From: Micromonospora sp. NBC_01740
Lineage (GTDB): Bacteria; Actinomycetota; Actinomycetes; Mycobacteriales; Micromonosporaceae
Length of the DNA stretch: 64,000 bases
Reading direction: 5' to 3'
NCBI RefSeq assembly: GCF_035920365.1
Contig: NZ_CP109150.1
Coordinates: forward strand, 5,270,001 to 5,334,000
In this document: positions 48,030 through 63,154 of the stretch, in pieces
Layout: every line of letters starts with the position of its first letter
How positions within the stretch are numbered: the first letter of the stretch is position 1
Notes under the pieces: generated by a model
What the model saw: the letters and a program-made list of their open reading frames with translations, nothing else
The model's database searches: none
Told to the model about the DNA's origin: nothing
Translations under genes and position numbers: made by a program

Positions 48030-50509
48030 TCACGCTCCCTCTTCGGAGACCGCGGCGAGCGCGGCCCGGATCTCCTGCGCCTCGCGCAGCTTGCCGTCGA
48101 TCACCTCGGCGAGCGCGGCGACGGTGGGGGTCTGCAGGAACACGCCGAGTTGCAGGTCGACGTGGAAGGCCTGGGCGAGGTCCCGCAGCGTCCGGGCGGC
48201 GCTGAGCGAGTCCGCGCCGAGCATCAGCAGCGAGTCGTGCAACCCGATCCGGTCCACCCCGAGCCGGCGGCGCCACACGGCGGCAACCGCCTCCTCCAGG
48301 ACCGAGCCGGCGGCCGGCTGGGCGTCGGCGGCGGGCTGGGCGTCGGCGGCGGGCTGGGCGTCGGCGGCCGGGGCCGTCGGCGTCGGGCCGGTCACGGGCG
48401 CCACGGCCACCGGGTCGACCCAGTGCCGCGTCCGCTGGAACGGGTACGTCGGCAGGCCGACGCGACGCCGCGACGCGCCCTCGTGCAGGGCGGCCCAGTC
48501 CACCTCGACGCCCCGGCGCCACAGCTCGCCGAGCGCGCCCAGCAGCCCACGGAGGCTCCCGGCGTCGTCGGTCAGGGCCAGCGTCGACGCCTCGGCCGGG
48601 CCGACGGCCAGCGTCAGGTCGGCCTCGGCCGGCGTCCCGGCCGGCGCCGGCGGGTGGCTGCCGGCGCGCAGGGCGCGCCCGGCCTCCGCCACCGTCCAGC
48701 GGCCGTCGACGACGGCGGCCGTCACGGCGCCCGGACCCTCGCCGTGGGCGGCGACCGGGGACACGCCGCAGGCGCCCAGCAGCCGGGCGAGCGCGAGCTG
48801 CCCGGTGACGGTGGCCGCGTCGGAGCCCGGCCCGCCGGCAGCCGGGTCGACGCCCAGCTCACCGGCCACCCGGTCGACCTCCGCCCGCAGCCGGGGCAGG
48901 GCGTCGCACAGCGCGGCCAGGTCGGGGCAGGTGGCGGGGAACGCGTACGCCACCGTGGCGGTCTCCGGCGACGCCTCGCCCGCGCCGACGGCGGACAGCG
49001 CGCGGGCCGCCTCCCCGGCGTCGGTCGCCACCACGAAGGCCCGGTGGCGCAACGCGCGACGGCCGACCTGGCTGGTGTAGGCGACGTCGGCGAGGGCCTG
49101 CTCCGGGTGACGCCCGAGGTGCTCGGCGAGCCGGTTGGCGGCGGCGGCCAGCGCCTCGCCGCCGGCCGCGGAGACGGCGAGCAGCACGGCCGGCGGGTTC
49201 GGCCCCGGCGGCGCGGGCGGCGGCGCCTGTTCGAGGATGACGTGCGCGTTGGTGCCGCCGACGCCGAACGAGCTGACCGCCGCCCGACGCGGCCCGGTGA
49301 CCTCGGGCCAGTCCCGCAGCATGTCGTTGACGCGGAACGGCCCTCGGTCGAGCGAGGTCTGCGGGTTGGGCTTGCGGAAGTGGATCGACGGCGGCAGCTC
49401 ACCGTGGTGGACGGCGAGGACCGCCTTGATCAGCGACGTCACGCCGGAGGCGGTGTCGAGGTTGCCGACGTTCGGCTTGACCGAGCCGATCGCCCAACCG
49501 GCGCCCGAAGCGCCGGCGGCGCCGTACGCCTCCTCCAGGGCGGACACCTCGATCGAGTCGCCCATCAGGGTGCCGCTGCCGTTGGCCTCGACGTACTGGA
49601 TGGAGTCCGCCTCGACGTCGGCGACCCGCAGCGCCCGGCGGATCACCCGCACCTGGCCCGACCGGCCGGGCGCCACGAAGCTGACCTTGCCGGCGCCGTC
49701 GTTGTTCACCGCCGAGCCCTTGACCAGGGCGTAGATCCGGTCGCCGGCGTCCTCGGCGTCCTCCCGGCGGCGCAGCACCACCACGCCGGCGCCGTCGCCC
49801 AGGTGGTAGCCGGCGGCCTCGGCGTCGAAGGCCCGGCAGCGGCCGTCGGGCGAGTTGATGCCGTCGGCCTCGTGCCGGTAGCCGCGGGGCACCGGGTTCT
49901 TGACGCTGACCGCGCCCACGATGGCCATGTCGCACTGGTAGTCGAGCAGGCTGCTGATGGCATGGTGCAGCCCGACCAGGGCCGAGGAGCAGTTGGTCTG
50001 CACCGTCATGCTGGGCCCGGTCAGGTCGAGCTTGTACGAGATGCGGGTGGCCAGGTTGTCCTTGTCGCTGGCGACGGCCATGCCCAGCCGGCCGGCGGAG
50101 TCGACCAGCTCCTGCTGGGGCAGCAGGTGGTAGAGCAGGTACTGGTTCAGGCCGCAGCCGGCGTACACGGCGATGTCGCCGGGGAAGCGGCGGCTGTCGT
50201 AGCCAGCGTCCTCCAGCGCCTCCCAGGCGCACTCCAGCAGGATCCGGTGCTGCGGGTCGATCAGCGTCGCGTCCGTCGGCGAGTAGCCGAAGAACTGGGC
50301 GTCGAACCGGTCGGCGCCCTCGATGCCCGACCACACCGGCACGTACGCCGGGTCGGCGCGTTCCTCGGCCGGGACGGCGTCCAGCTCGGCGGCGGTCAGC
50401 TCGCGGCCGGCGTCGACGCCGTCGCGGAGCAGCTCCCAGAACTCGGCGACGTTCGTCGCGCCCGGAAACCGTCCGCTCATCCCCACGACGGCGATGTCCA
50501 TCTCGCTGC

Positions 50510-50513
<4 letters not shown>
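48030..50513 (-). CDS. Type I PKS protein: atypical KS, relic AT, ACP
   Basis: 827 residues. KS about 5-430: Cys nucleophile C175 in TNCSSAL is intact, but the first catalytic His (EAHGTGT in normal KSs) is N311 in EANGSGTLMGD, and the second (NxGH) is N351 in PNVGNLDTASG. It should be unable to decarboxylate malonyl units. Residues ~521-680 are a shrunken acyltransferase: AYAFP, GQLALARLLG and a GHSxG-equivalent reading AHGEG, so the Ser is gone; the post-AT linker LPTYPFQRTRHWV is preserved. An Ala/Asp/Gln/Pro repeat linker (715-735) leads to an ACP (LGADSL, Ser769). It may pass, rather than extend, acyl chains, or do non-decarboxylative C-C or C-N chemistry. ATG overlaps the FAAL-NRPS stop. 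Confidence 0.9.
48316..48369 (-). repeat. Three tandem 18-nt repeats in the PKS linker
   Basis: Three consecutive copies of an 18-nt unit encoding a PAADAQ hexapeptide between the AT relic and ACP. Probably a flexible tether that varies in copy number. Confidence 0.85.
48474..48953 (-). other. Relic acyltransferase domain of the PKS protein
   Basis: About 160 codons where a full AT needs ~300. The serine elbow is replaced (AHGEG) and the C-terminal half with the specificity loop is missing. Confidence 0.75.
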
Positions 50514-57058
<6,545 letters not shown>

Positions 57059-57096
57059 CTGGCTCTCCACTCGATGCACAGGGGTCGGACCGGGGG

Positions 57097-60000
57097 TCAC
57101 GGCTGCCCGGGGGCGAGCCGGGCGGCCAGCTCCGCGACCGTCGGCGCGTCGAAGATGACCGCCACCTCGACGTCCGCCCCCAGCTTCGCGCTGGCCAGGG
57201 CCACGATCCGGGTGGCCGTGAGGGAGTCCCCGCCGAGGTCGAAGAAGTCGTCGTGGATGCCGATGCCCTCGCGTCCGAGCACGTCGCACCAGATCTCCAG
57301 GAGCACCCGCTCGCGCTCGTCACGCGGCCCGTCGGCCCCGGCGGCACCGGGCTCGTCCTGCCCCGGCGGTGGCAGCGCCGCGACGTCGAGCTTCCCGTGG
57401 TTGGTCAGCGGCAGCCGGGGCAGGCTGACGAAGGCGGCCGGCACCAGGTAGTCCGGCAGCCGCCGGCGCAGGTGGGCGCGCAGGTCCGCGTTGCCCGGCA
57501 GGTCGTCGCCGACGACGTAGCCGACCAGCCGGGCGTCCCTGCCGGGCGGGTCCCGGCGTACGACGACGGCGGCCTCGCGCACCGCCGGGTGGCGGCGCAG
57601 CGCGGACTCCACCTCGCCCGGCTCGATGCGGTAGCCGCGCAGGTTCAGCTGCCCGTCGCCCCGGCCGAGGAACTCCAGGACGCCGTCCGGCCCGAACCGG
57701 GCCAGGTCGCCGGTGCGGTAGACGCGGGCGCCGGGCGCGTCGGCGAACGGGTCGGGCAGGAACCGCTCCGCGGTCAGGGCGGAGTTGTCGAGGTAGCCCC
57801 GGGCCAGGCCGGCGCCGCCGACGTACACCTCCCCCGCCACGCCCGGCGGTACGGGCTGCATCGCCTCGTCCAGCACGTACACCCGCACGTTGGCCATCGG
57901 CCGGCCGATCGGGACGAAGGGCCGCTCGTCGTCGGGGTCGCACGGCCAGGCGGTGCAGGAGACCGACACCTCGGTCGGGCCGTACAGGTTGAACATGGTG
58001 ACGTCGAGCCGGTCGAAGACCAGCCGTTGCGTCTCGGGGGTGAGTTCCTCCACGCCCGACACGATCCGCCGCAGCGACTTCAGGTCCGCGGCGTCGGCGG
58101 TGAGCAGCACCTCGCGCAGGGCGGTCGGCGCGAAGTCGGCGTCGGTCACCCCGTGCTGGGCGATCACCGCCGCCAGCCGGCGCGGGTCGAAGGTCGCCGT
58201 CTCGGGCATCAGCACGCTGGCCGCGCCGTTGAACAGGGCCCGGAACAGCTCGTCCAGGGAGACGTCGAAGGTGCAGGCCGCCTTGCGCAGCACCCGGTCG
58301 TGCGGGCCGAGCGGGAAGTTGCGCTGTGCCCACAGCATCCGGTTGGCGAACCCGCGGTGGGTGACCTGCACGCCCTTGGGCTGCCCGGTGGAGCCGGAGG
58401 TGAACAGCGTGTAGGCCAGGTTGTCCGGGTGCAGCGGCACGGCGGGGTCGGTGGCGGGACACGTGGCGGTCAGCGACGACTCCCCGTCCAGGTCGATGAT
58501 CCGCCGGCCGGGGCTCCACACCTCGTCGCACAGGTCGCCGGCGGAGATCGCGACCGCCGGGCGGACCTGCCCGAGCAGCGCGTCCCGGCGGGCCTGCGGG
58601 TCGCGCGGGTTGACCGGCAGGTGGTAGCCGCCGGCCTTCAGCACCGCCAGGATCGCCACCACCTCGGCGGCGCAGCGGGGCAGGCACACCGCCACCGGGT
58701 CCTCCACGCCGACGCCGAGGTCGCGCAGGTGGTGCGCCAGGCGGTTGGCCCGTTCGTCGAGTTCGCGGTACGTCGTGCGGACGTTGCCCTCGACGACCGC
58801 CACCGCGTCCGGCGTACGCCGCGCCTGCGCCTCGACAAGGCGGTGGACGAGCGCCTCGGGGCCGAGGTCGACGGCGGTGTCGTTCCACTCGTGCAGGATC
58901 CGGTGGCGCTGCCCGGCGTCGAGCATCGGCAGCCGCCACACGCTCGTGTCGGGCTCCCGCGCCGCCTCGACGAGCAGCAGCTCGAACTGCCGGGCCATGT
59001 CGCGTACGGACTCGCCGGTGAAGAGGCTGGTGTCGTACTCGAACTCGCCCACCAGTCCGTCAGCCGTCTCGGTGATCTTCACCGTCAGGTCCATCCGGGA
59101 CCGGCCGGTCTCCATCTGGTGCACGTCGACCCGCAGCTCGGGCAGGTCCAGCCGGCTGGTGGGCACGTTCTGGAGCACGAAGGCGACCTGCGCGAGCGGC
59201 TGGTGGCTGCGGCTGCGCTCCGGCTGCAACGCGGCGACGAGCCGCTCGAACGGCACGTCGCGGTGCCGGAACGCGTTCAGCGAGGCCGCCTTGACCCGGC
59301 CCACCAGCTCGGCGAAGGTCGGTTCGCCGGACAGGTCGGCGCGTACCACGATCATGTTCAGGAAGCAGCCGATGAGGTGCTCCAGCTCGTGCTGTTCCCG
59401 CGTCGCGATGGGGCTGGCGACGACCATGTCCCGCTGCCCGCTGTGCCGGGCGAGCAGCACGGTGAAGGCGGCGAGCAGGGTCATGTAGGTGGTGGCCCCC
59501 TGACGCTGTCCGAGGGCGCGGATCCGGTCCGCGTCGGCGGCGCCGAGCCGGAACCACTCGGACGCGCCGACGAACTGCTGGACCGCCGGCCGCGGGCCCT
59601 TGGTGGGCAGGGCGAGCAGGGGCGGCACGCCGGCCAGCTCGTTGACGCGCTCGCGCAGGTGGGCCGCCATCCGCTCCTCGCCGACCGCGGTGCGCTGCCA
59701 GGCGGCGTAGTCGGCGTACTGGATCGGCAGCTCGGGCAGGTCCGGCGTCGCGTCGGCGGCGAACGCGGCGTACGTGGCGGCCAGCTCGCGGCAGAAGATG
59801 GTGAACGACCACAGGTCGCAGACGAGGTGGTGCACGGTGACCCCGAGCACGTGCACGTCGGGGGCGATCCGGTAGAGCACCGTCCGCATGCTCTGGCCGG
59901 CGGCCAGGTCGAGCGGGACCCGCATCTCCCGCTCGACGGCGGCCCGCAGCACGGCGTCGTCGGGGTGCGCGGTGGCGCCGGGCAGGTCGACCACGTCGAT

Positions 60001-60384
60001 GCTCAGCGGGGCGGGCGGCGTGACGGCCTGTACGACCCGCTCGCCGAGCTGGCGGAAGGCGGTACGCAGGATCTCGTGCCGGCGGACGACCTCCTCGATG
60101 CTCCGGCGCAGCGCGACCTGGTCGAGCGAGCCGGTCAGGATCAGCAGCGTGGCGTCGTTGTGGTGGACGGCGTCGTCCTCCAGCCGTTCGATGAACCAGA
60201 GCCGCTCCTGTGCGAAGGACAGGGGTGCCTCGGCGGCGTCCAGGCGGGGGATGGCGGCGCTGGCGGGTGCCGGATCGGAGCGGCTGGCGCGCAGCCGCTC
60301 GTCGAGCAGCGCCCGCGCCGAACTGGACAGCCGCGCCACGCGTTGCGTGACGTCACTCGCGACCGGATGCTCCTGCCGTCCCAC
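57097..60384 (-). CDS. Monomodular NRPS: C-A-T
   Basis: 1095 residues. C domain ~50-480 with HHLVCDL (Gly of HHxxxDG replaced by Leu). A domain ~500-1005 with FTSGSTGQPKG, YRTGDLARF and NHGKLD. T domain ~1025-1090 (DLGGDS). Pocket by alignment to GrsA: D-V-D-D-V-G-L-V-S-K; two extra acidic residues (239, 278) suggest a basic substrate such as Arg, Lys or Orn, but no exact code is recalled. First gene of the minus-strand operon, yet its C domain needs an upstream donor, so it acts after the FAAL-loaded protein. GTG at 60384 with GGAGGA four nt upstream. Confidence 0.92.
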   Translation of the reverse strand: MGRQEHPVASDVTQRVARLSSSARALLDERLRASRSDPAPASAAIPRLDAAEAPLSFAQERLWFIERLEDDAVHHNDATLLILTGSLDQVALRRSIEEVVRRHEILRTAFRQLGERVVQAVTPPAPLSIDVVDLPGATAHPDDAVLRAAVEREMRVPLDLAAGQSMRTVLYRIAPDVHVLGVTVHHLVCDLWSFTIFCRELAATYAAFAADATPDLPELPIQYADYAAWQRTAVGEERMAAHLRERVNELAGVPPLLALPTKGPRPAVQQFVGASEWFRLGAADADRIRALGQRQGATTYMTLLAAFTVLLARHSGQRDMVVASPIATREQHELEHLIGCFLNMIVVRADLSGEPTFAELVGRVKAASLNAFRHRDVPFERLVAALQPERSRSHQPLAQVAFVLQNVPTSRLDLPELRVDVHQMETGRSRMDLTVKITETADGLVGEFEYDTSLFTGESVRDMARQFELLLVEAAREPDTSVWRLPMLDAGQRHRILHEWNDTAVDLGPEALVHRLVEAQARRTPDAVAVVEGNVRTTYRELDERANRLAHHLRDLGVGVEDPVAVCLPRCAAEVVAILAVLKAGGYHLPVNPRDPQARRDALLGQVRPAVAISAGDLCDEVWSPGRRIIDLDGESSLTATCPATDPAVPLHPDNLAYTLFTSGSTGQPKGVQVTHRGFANRMLWAQRNFPLGPHDRVLRKAACTFDVSLDELFRALFNGAASVLMPETATFDPRRLAAVIAQHGVTDADFAPTALREVLLTADAADLKSLRRIVSGVEELTPETQRLVFDRLDVTMFNLYGPTEVSVSCTAWPCDPDDERPFVPIGRPMANVRVYVLDEAMQPVPPGVAGEVYVGGAGLARGYLDNSALTAERFLPDPFADAPGARVYRTGDLARFGPDGVLEFLGRGDGQLNLRGYRIEPGEVESALRRHPAVREAAVVVRRDPPGRDARLVGYVVGDDLPGNADLRAHLRRRLPDYLVPAAFVSLPRLPLTNHGKLDVAALPPPGQDEPGAAGADGPRDERERVLLEIWCDVLGREGIGIHDDFFDLGGDSLTATRIVALASAKLGADVEVAVIFDAPTVAELAARLAPGQP

Positions 60385-60489
60385 TGGTCCTCCGTTGTCC
60401 GTCGGTGATCCGGTCCGCGGTCCGGGGCCTCCACCGGATGCGAGCGTCGCACCGATGCGGGTGCCGATCCTCGATCTCTACCAGGCTCA

Positions 60490-60501
60490 CTGAGCGCTTA
60501 G
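60490..60501. promoter_or_regulatory. Near-palindromic site CTGAGCGCTTAG
   Basis: 12-bp palindrome with one mismatched pair, 16 nt downstream of a minus-strand TATAAC (60517-60522). Placement suits a repressor operator for the large NRPS operon. Confidence 0.4.
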
Positions 60502-60516
60502 TCAGCAGGAGGAACG

Positions 60517-60522
60517 GTTATA
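60517..60522 (-). promoter_or_regulatory. Possible -10 element of the minus-strand NRPS operon
   Basis: TATAAC on the minus strand; a weak -35 TCGTGA lies 18 nt further upstream. Start would be near 60510, about 125 nt before the C-A-T gene. Confidence 0.35.
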
Positions 60523-60565
60523 GGGGTTTGACCTCACAATTCACGACATCTGTTCCGAGTCCTAG

Positions 60566-60579
60566 GGGTTGGGCAACCC
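60566..60579. promoter_or_regulatory. Inverted repeat GGGTTG-GG-CAACCC
   Basis: Perfect 6-bp arms between the divergent operons; candidate shared operator. Confidence 0.35.
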
Positions 60580-60668
60580 GTTTCCCTGCCACATGATGGG
60601 CACGCTTGTGACGCCGCCGGCGCGCCAGCACGCAGCCCGTCCGACAGCCCGACCGGAGGTGATGCCAG

Positions 60669-61901
60669 GTGCGCGACGACCTCCGGATCCTGGCCGACCG
60701 GTCGTACCGGATGCTGTTCCTGGCCCGCACGCTGTCGCTGCTGGGCAGCGCCGTGATCCCGGTGGCGCTCGCCTTCGCCGTCCTCGACGCGCCGGGCGGC
60801 TCCGCCACCGACCTCGGCCTCGTGCTCGCCGCCCGGTCGCTGGCGCAGGTCGCGCTGCTGCTGTTCGGCGGCGTCCTCGCCGACCGGATGAACCGCTTCC
60901 GCCTGATGGTGGGCTCCGACCTGCTGGCCTTCGCCGCGCAGGCGGTCCTGACCGTGGTGTTCGTCAGCGGCCGGCCCTCGCTGCCGGTCGTGATCGCCCT
61001 GTCCGCCGTCAACGGCGCCGCCGCCGCGCTCTTCCTGCCGGCCTCCCGCGGCGTCGTGCCGCAGGTGGTGGCCCAGGAGCAGCTCCAGTCGGCCAACGCG
61101 CTGCTGCGGCTGTCGCGCAACAGCACCACCATCGGCGGCGCGGCCCTGGCCGGAGTGCTCGTGGCCGCGCTCGGCGCCGGCTGGGCGCTGGCGGTCCCTG
61201 CGGCCACCTTCCTCGGCTCCGCACTGCTGCTGGCCGGTGTCCGGGTGTCGCACCCCGCCCGGGCCGCCGCCAGCACCATCCTCGCCGACCTGCGGGAGGG
61301 CTGGCGGGAGTTCAGCTCCCGGTCCTGGGTCTGGCTGGTGGTCGTGCAGTTCGCGTTCGTCAACGGCTGCTTCTCGGCGATCTACGTGCTCGGCCCGCTG
61401 ACCGCGAAGGAGCAGCTGGGCGGCGTCACCGCCTGGTCGGTGATCGTCACCGCGCAGGCCGTGGGCCTGGTCGGCGGCAGCCTCGTGGCGATGCGGATCC
61501 GCCCCCGCCGGCCGATGCGGGTGGCGGTACTGGCGACCTTCGGCTTCCTCCCGCCGTTCGCGCTGATCGCGGCCGGCGCGCCGGTGTGGCTGATCGCGGC
61601 CTCGATGCTCGTCAACGGCGTCTGCGTCGACATCTTCGAGGTCCTGTGGGACACCGCCCTGCAGAACCACGTGCCCAACGAGGCGCTGTCGCGGATCAGC
61701 TCGTACGACGCCATGGGCTCGTTCGTGCTCGGCCCGCTCTGCCTGGCCGTCGTCGGCCCGGTCGCCGAGCGGATCGGCGTCGCCCAGACGCTGCTCATCG
61801 CGGGCGGGGTGCTCGGTCTGGTGACCGTCGCGACCTTCTCCGCGCGGTCGGTGCGTCAGCTGCCCGCAAAAGTCCCCGCCGCACAACCCGCCACGGTGTG
61901 A
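60669..61901 (+). CDS. MFS transporter, probable product exporter
   Basis: 410 residues with about twelve hydrophobic helices. LFGGVLADRMNRFR is the major-facilitator loop motif between helices 2 and 3, and FLPASRGVVPQVV is typical of the enterobactin-exporter (EntS)-like branch. GTG start with GGAGGTGAT upstream. Divergent from the NRPS operon and followed 47 nt later by an aminotransferase, so it is part of the cluster. Likely exports the lipopeptide and may give self-resistance. Confidence 0.88.
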   Translation: MRDDLRILADRSYRMLFLARTLSLLGSAVIPVALAFAVLDAPGGSATDLGLVLAARSLAQVALLLFGGVLADRMNRFRLMVGSDLLAFAAQAVLTVVFVSGRPSLPVVIALSAVNGAAAALFLPASRGVVPQVVAQEQLQSANALLRLSRNSTTIGGAALAGVLVAALGAGWALAVPAATFLGSALLLAGVRVSHPARAAASTILADLREGWREFSSRSWVWLVVVQFAFVNGCFSAIYVLGPLTAKEQLGGVTAWSVIVTAQAVGLVGGSLVAMRIRPRRPMRVAVLATFGFLPPFALIAAGAPVWLIAASMLVNGVCVDIFEVLWDTALQNHVPNEALSRISSYDAMGSFVLGPLCLAVVGPVAERIGVAQTLLIAGGVLGLVTVATFSARSVRQLPAKVPAAQPATV

Positions 61902-61948
61902 ATCCGGCGACCTCGCCGGCCACGGATCAGGGTGGAGATCGGAGCAGG

Positions 61949-63154
61949 ATGGAGCACCGGATAAGTCGGCAGATGACCGACGCGACCGACGCGTACGGGC
62001 GGCGCTTGGGGGCCTACCTCGAGCAGTCCTCCTACTCGCGGCTGCGCGGCGGCCCGGGCGTGATCGACCTCGCCTTCGGCGATCCGCACGAGTTTCCCGC
62101 GCCGGCCCTGGTCGAGGTCCTGCAACGGCACCTGAGCCCGCAGCACACCGACTGGTTCGCCTACACCCGGGACCACCCGCCGGCCCAGGAGTCGGTGGCG
62201 GCCACCCTCAGCCGGGAACTCGCCCTGCCGTTCACCGCCGACGACGTCGCCCTGACCAACGGGGCGTTCGCGGGCCTGACCATCTGCCTGCGCAGCGTCT
62301 GCGACCCGGGCGACGAGGTGGTCTACCTCGACCCCGCCTGGTTCTACTACGAGCCGATCATCGCCTCGGTCGGCGCGGTCCCCCGGCCGGTGGCGTTGAC
62401 CCCCGGTTCCTGGCGACTCGACGCGGAACTCGTCGCGGCGGCGATCACGCCCCGGACCAGTGCCGTCATCGTCAACAGCCCGAACAACCCGACCGGCGCC
62501 GTCTACACCGACGAGGAGTACGCCGCCCTCGCCGAGGTGCTGCGGGAAGCCTCCGCCCGCAACGGTCGGCCCGTGTACCTGCTGTCCGACGAGGCGTACC
62601 GGCGCATCGTGTTCGACGGCCGGTCGTGTCCCAGCCCGGCGACGCACTACCCGTTCACGTTCCTGGTGCACACCTACACCAAGACGCTGCTGCTGCCCGG
62701 GGAGCGCGTCGGCTACGTGGCGATCCCGCCGACCATGCCCGACCCGGCGGTGCTCCGCCGGGCCCTGACCGTGGCCCGCCTCACCACCGGCTGGGCGTTC
62801 CCCAACAACTCGCTGCTGTTCGCCCTGCCCGAGCTGGAACAGCACGCGCTACAGGTCAAGCCGATCGAGCAGCGCCGCGACCTGCTGGTCGACGCCCTGC
62901 GCGAGGCCGGGTACGAGGTCCAGCCGAGCGAGGGAACGTTCTACCTGCTGGCCCGGGTGCCGGACGCGGACGACTGGGCACACGCGGCCGTGCTCGAGGA
63001 GCGCGGCCTCCTGGTGCTGCCGGCCTCGGTGATGGGCGCGCCGGGCTACCTGCGGCTCTCCCTCACCGTCACCGACGACATGCTGGAGGAGACCATCGGC
63101 CGGCTGCGATCGGCGCGGCCCTCGACCCGGGAGCACGCCAGTGTCCAGCGGTGA
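61949..63154 (+). CDS. Class I/II PLP-dependent aminotransferase
   Basis: 401 residues, fold-type I, aspartate-aminotransferase-like. NSPNNPTGAVY, LSDEAYRRIVF, the PLP lysine K245 in HTYTKTLLLPGERVGY and LRLSLTV (substrate carboxylate Arg) are all present. The ATG at 61949 has GGAG upstream. Its stop overlaps the next gene's start by 14 nt, so the two enzymes are probably coupled, for example aminotransferase plus acylating aldehyde dehydrogenase converting an amino/keto acid or aldehyde precursor. Substrate unknown. Confidence 0.9.
   Translation: MEHRISRQMTDATDAYGRRLGAYLEQSSYSRLRGGPGVIDLAFGDPHEFPAPALVEVLQRHLSPQHTDWFAYTRDHPPAQESVAATLSRELALPFTADDVALTNGAFAGLTICLRSVCDPGDEVVYLDPAWFYYEPIIASVGAVPRPVALTPGSWRLDAELVAAAITPRTSAVIVNSPNNPTGAVYTDEEYAALAEVLREASARNGRPVYLLSDEAYRRIVFDGRSCPSPATHYPFTFLVHTYTKTLLLPGERVGYVAIPPTMPDPAVLRRALTVARLTTGWAFPNNSLLFALPELEQHALQVKPIEQRRDLLVDALREAGYEVQPSEGTFYLLARVPDADDWAHAAVLEERGLLVLPASVMGAPGYLRLSLTVTDDMLEETIGRLRSARPSTREHASVQR

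Larger units (their letters stand above)
60385..60668. other. Divergent promoter region of NRPS operon and MFS exporter
   Basis: 284 nt, locally AT-richer. Contains a TATAAC -10-like element for the minus operon, a near-palindrome at 60490-60501 and an inverted repeat at 60566-60579. No gene is supported. Confidence 0.5.
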
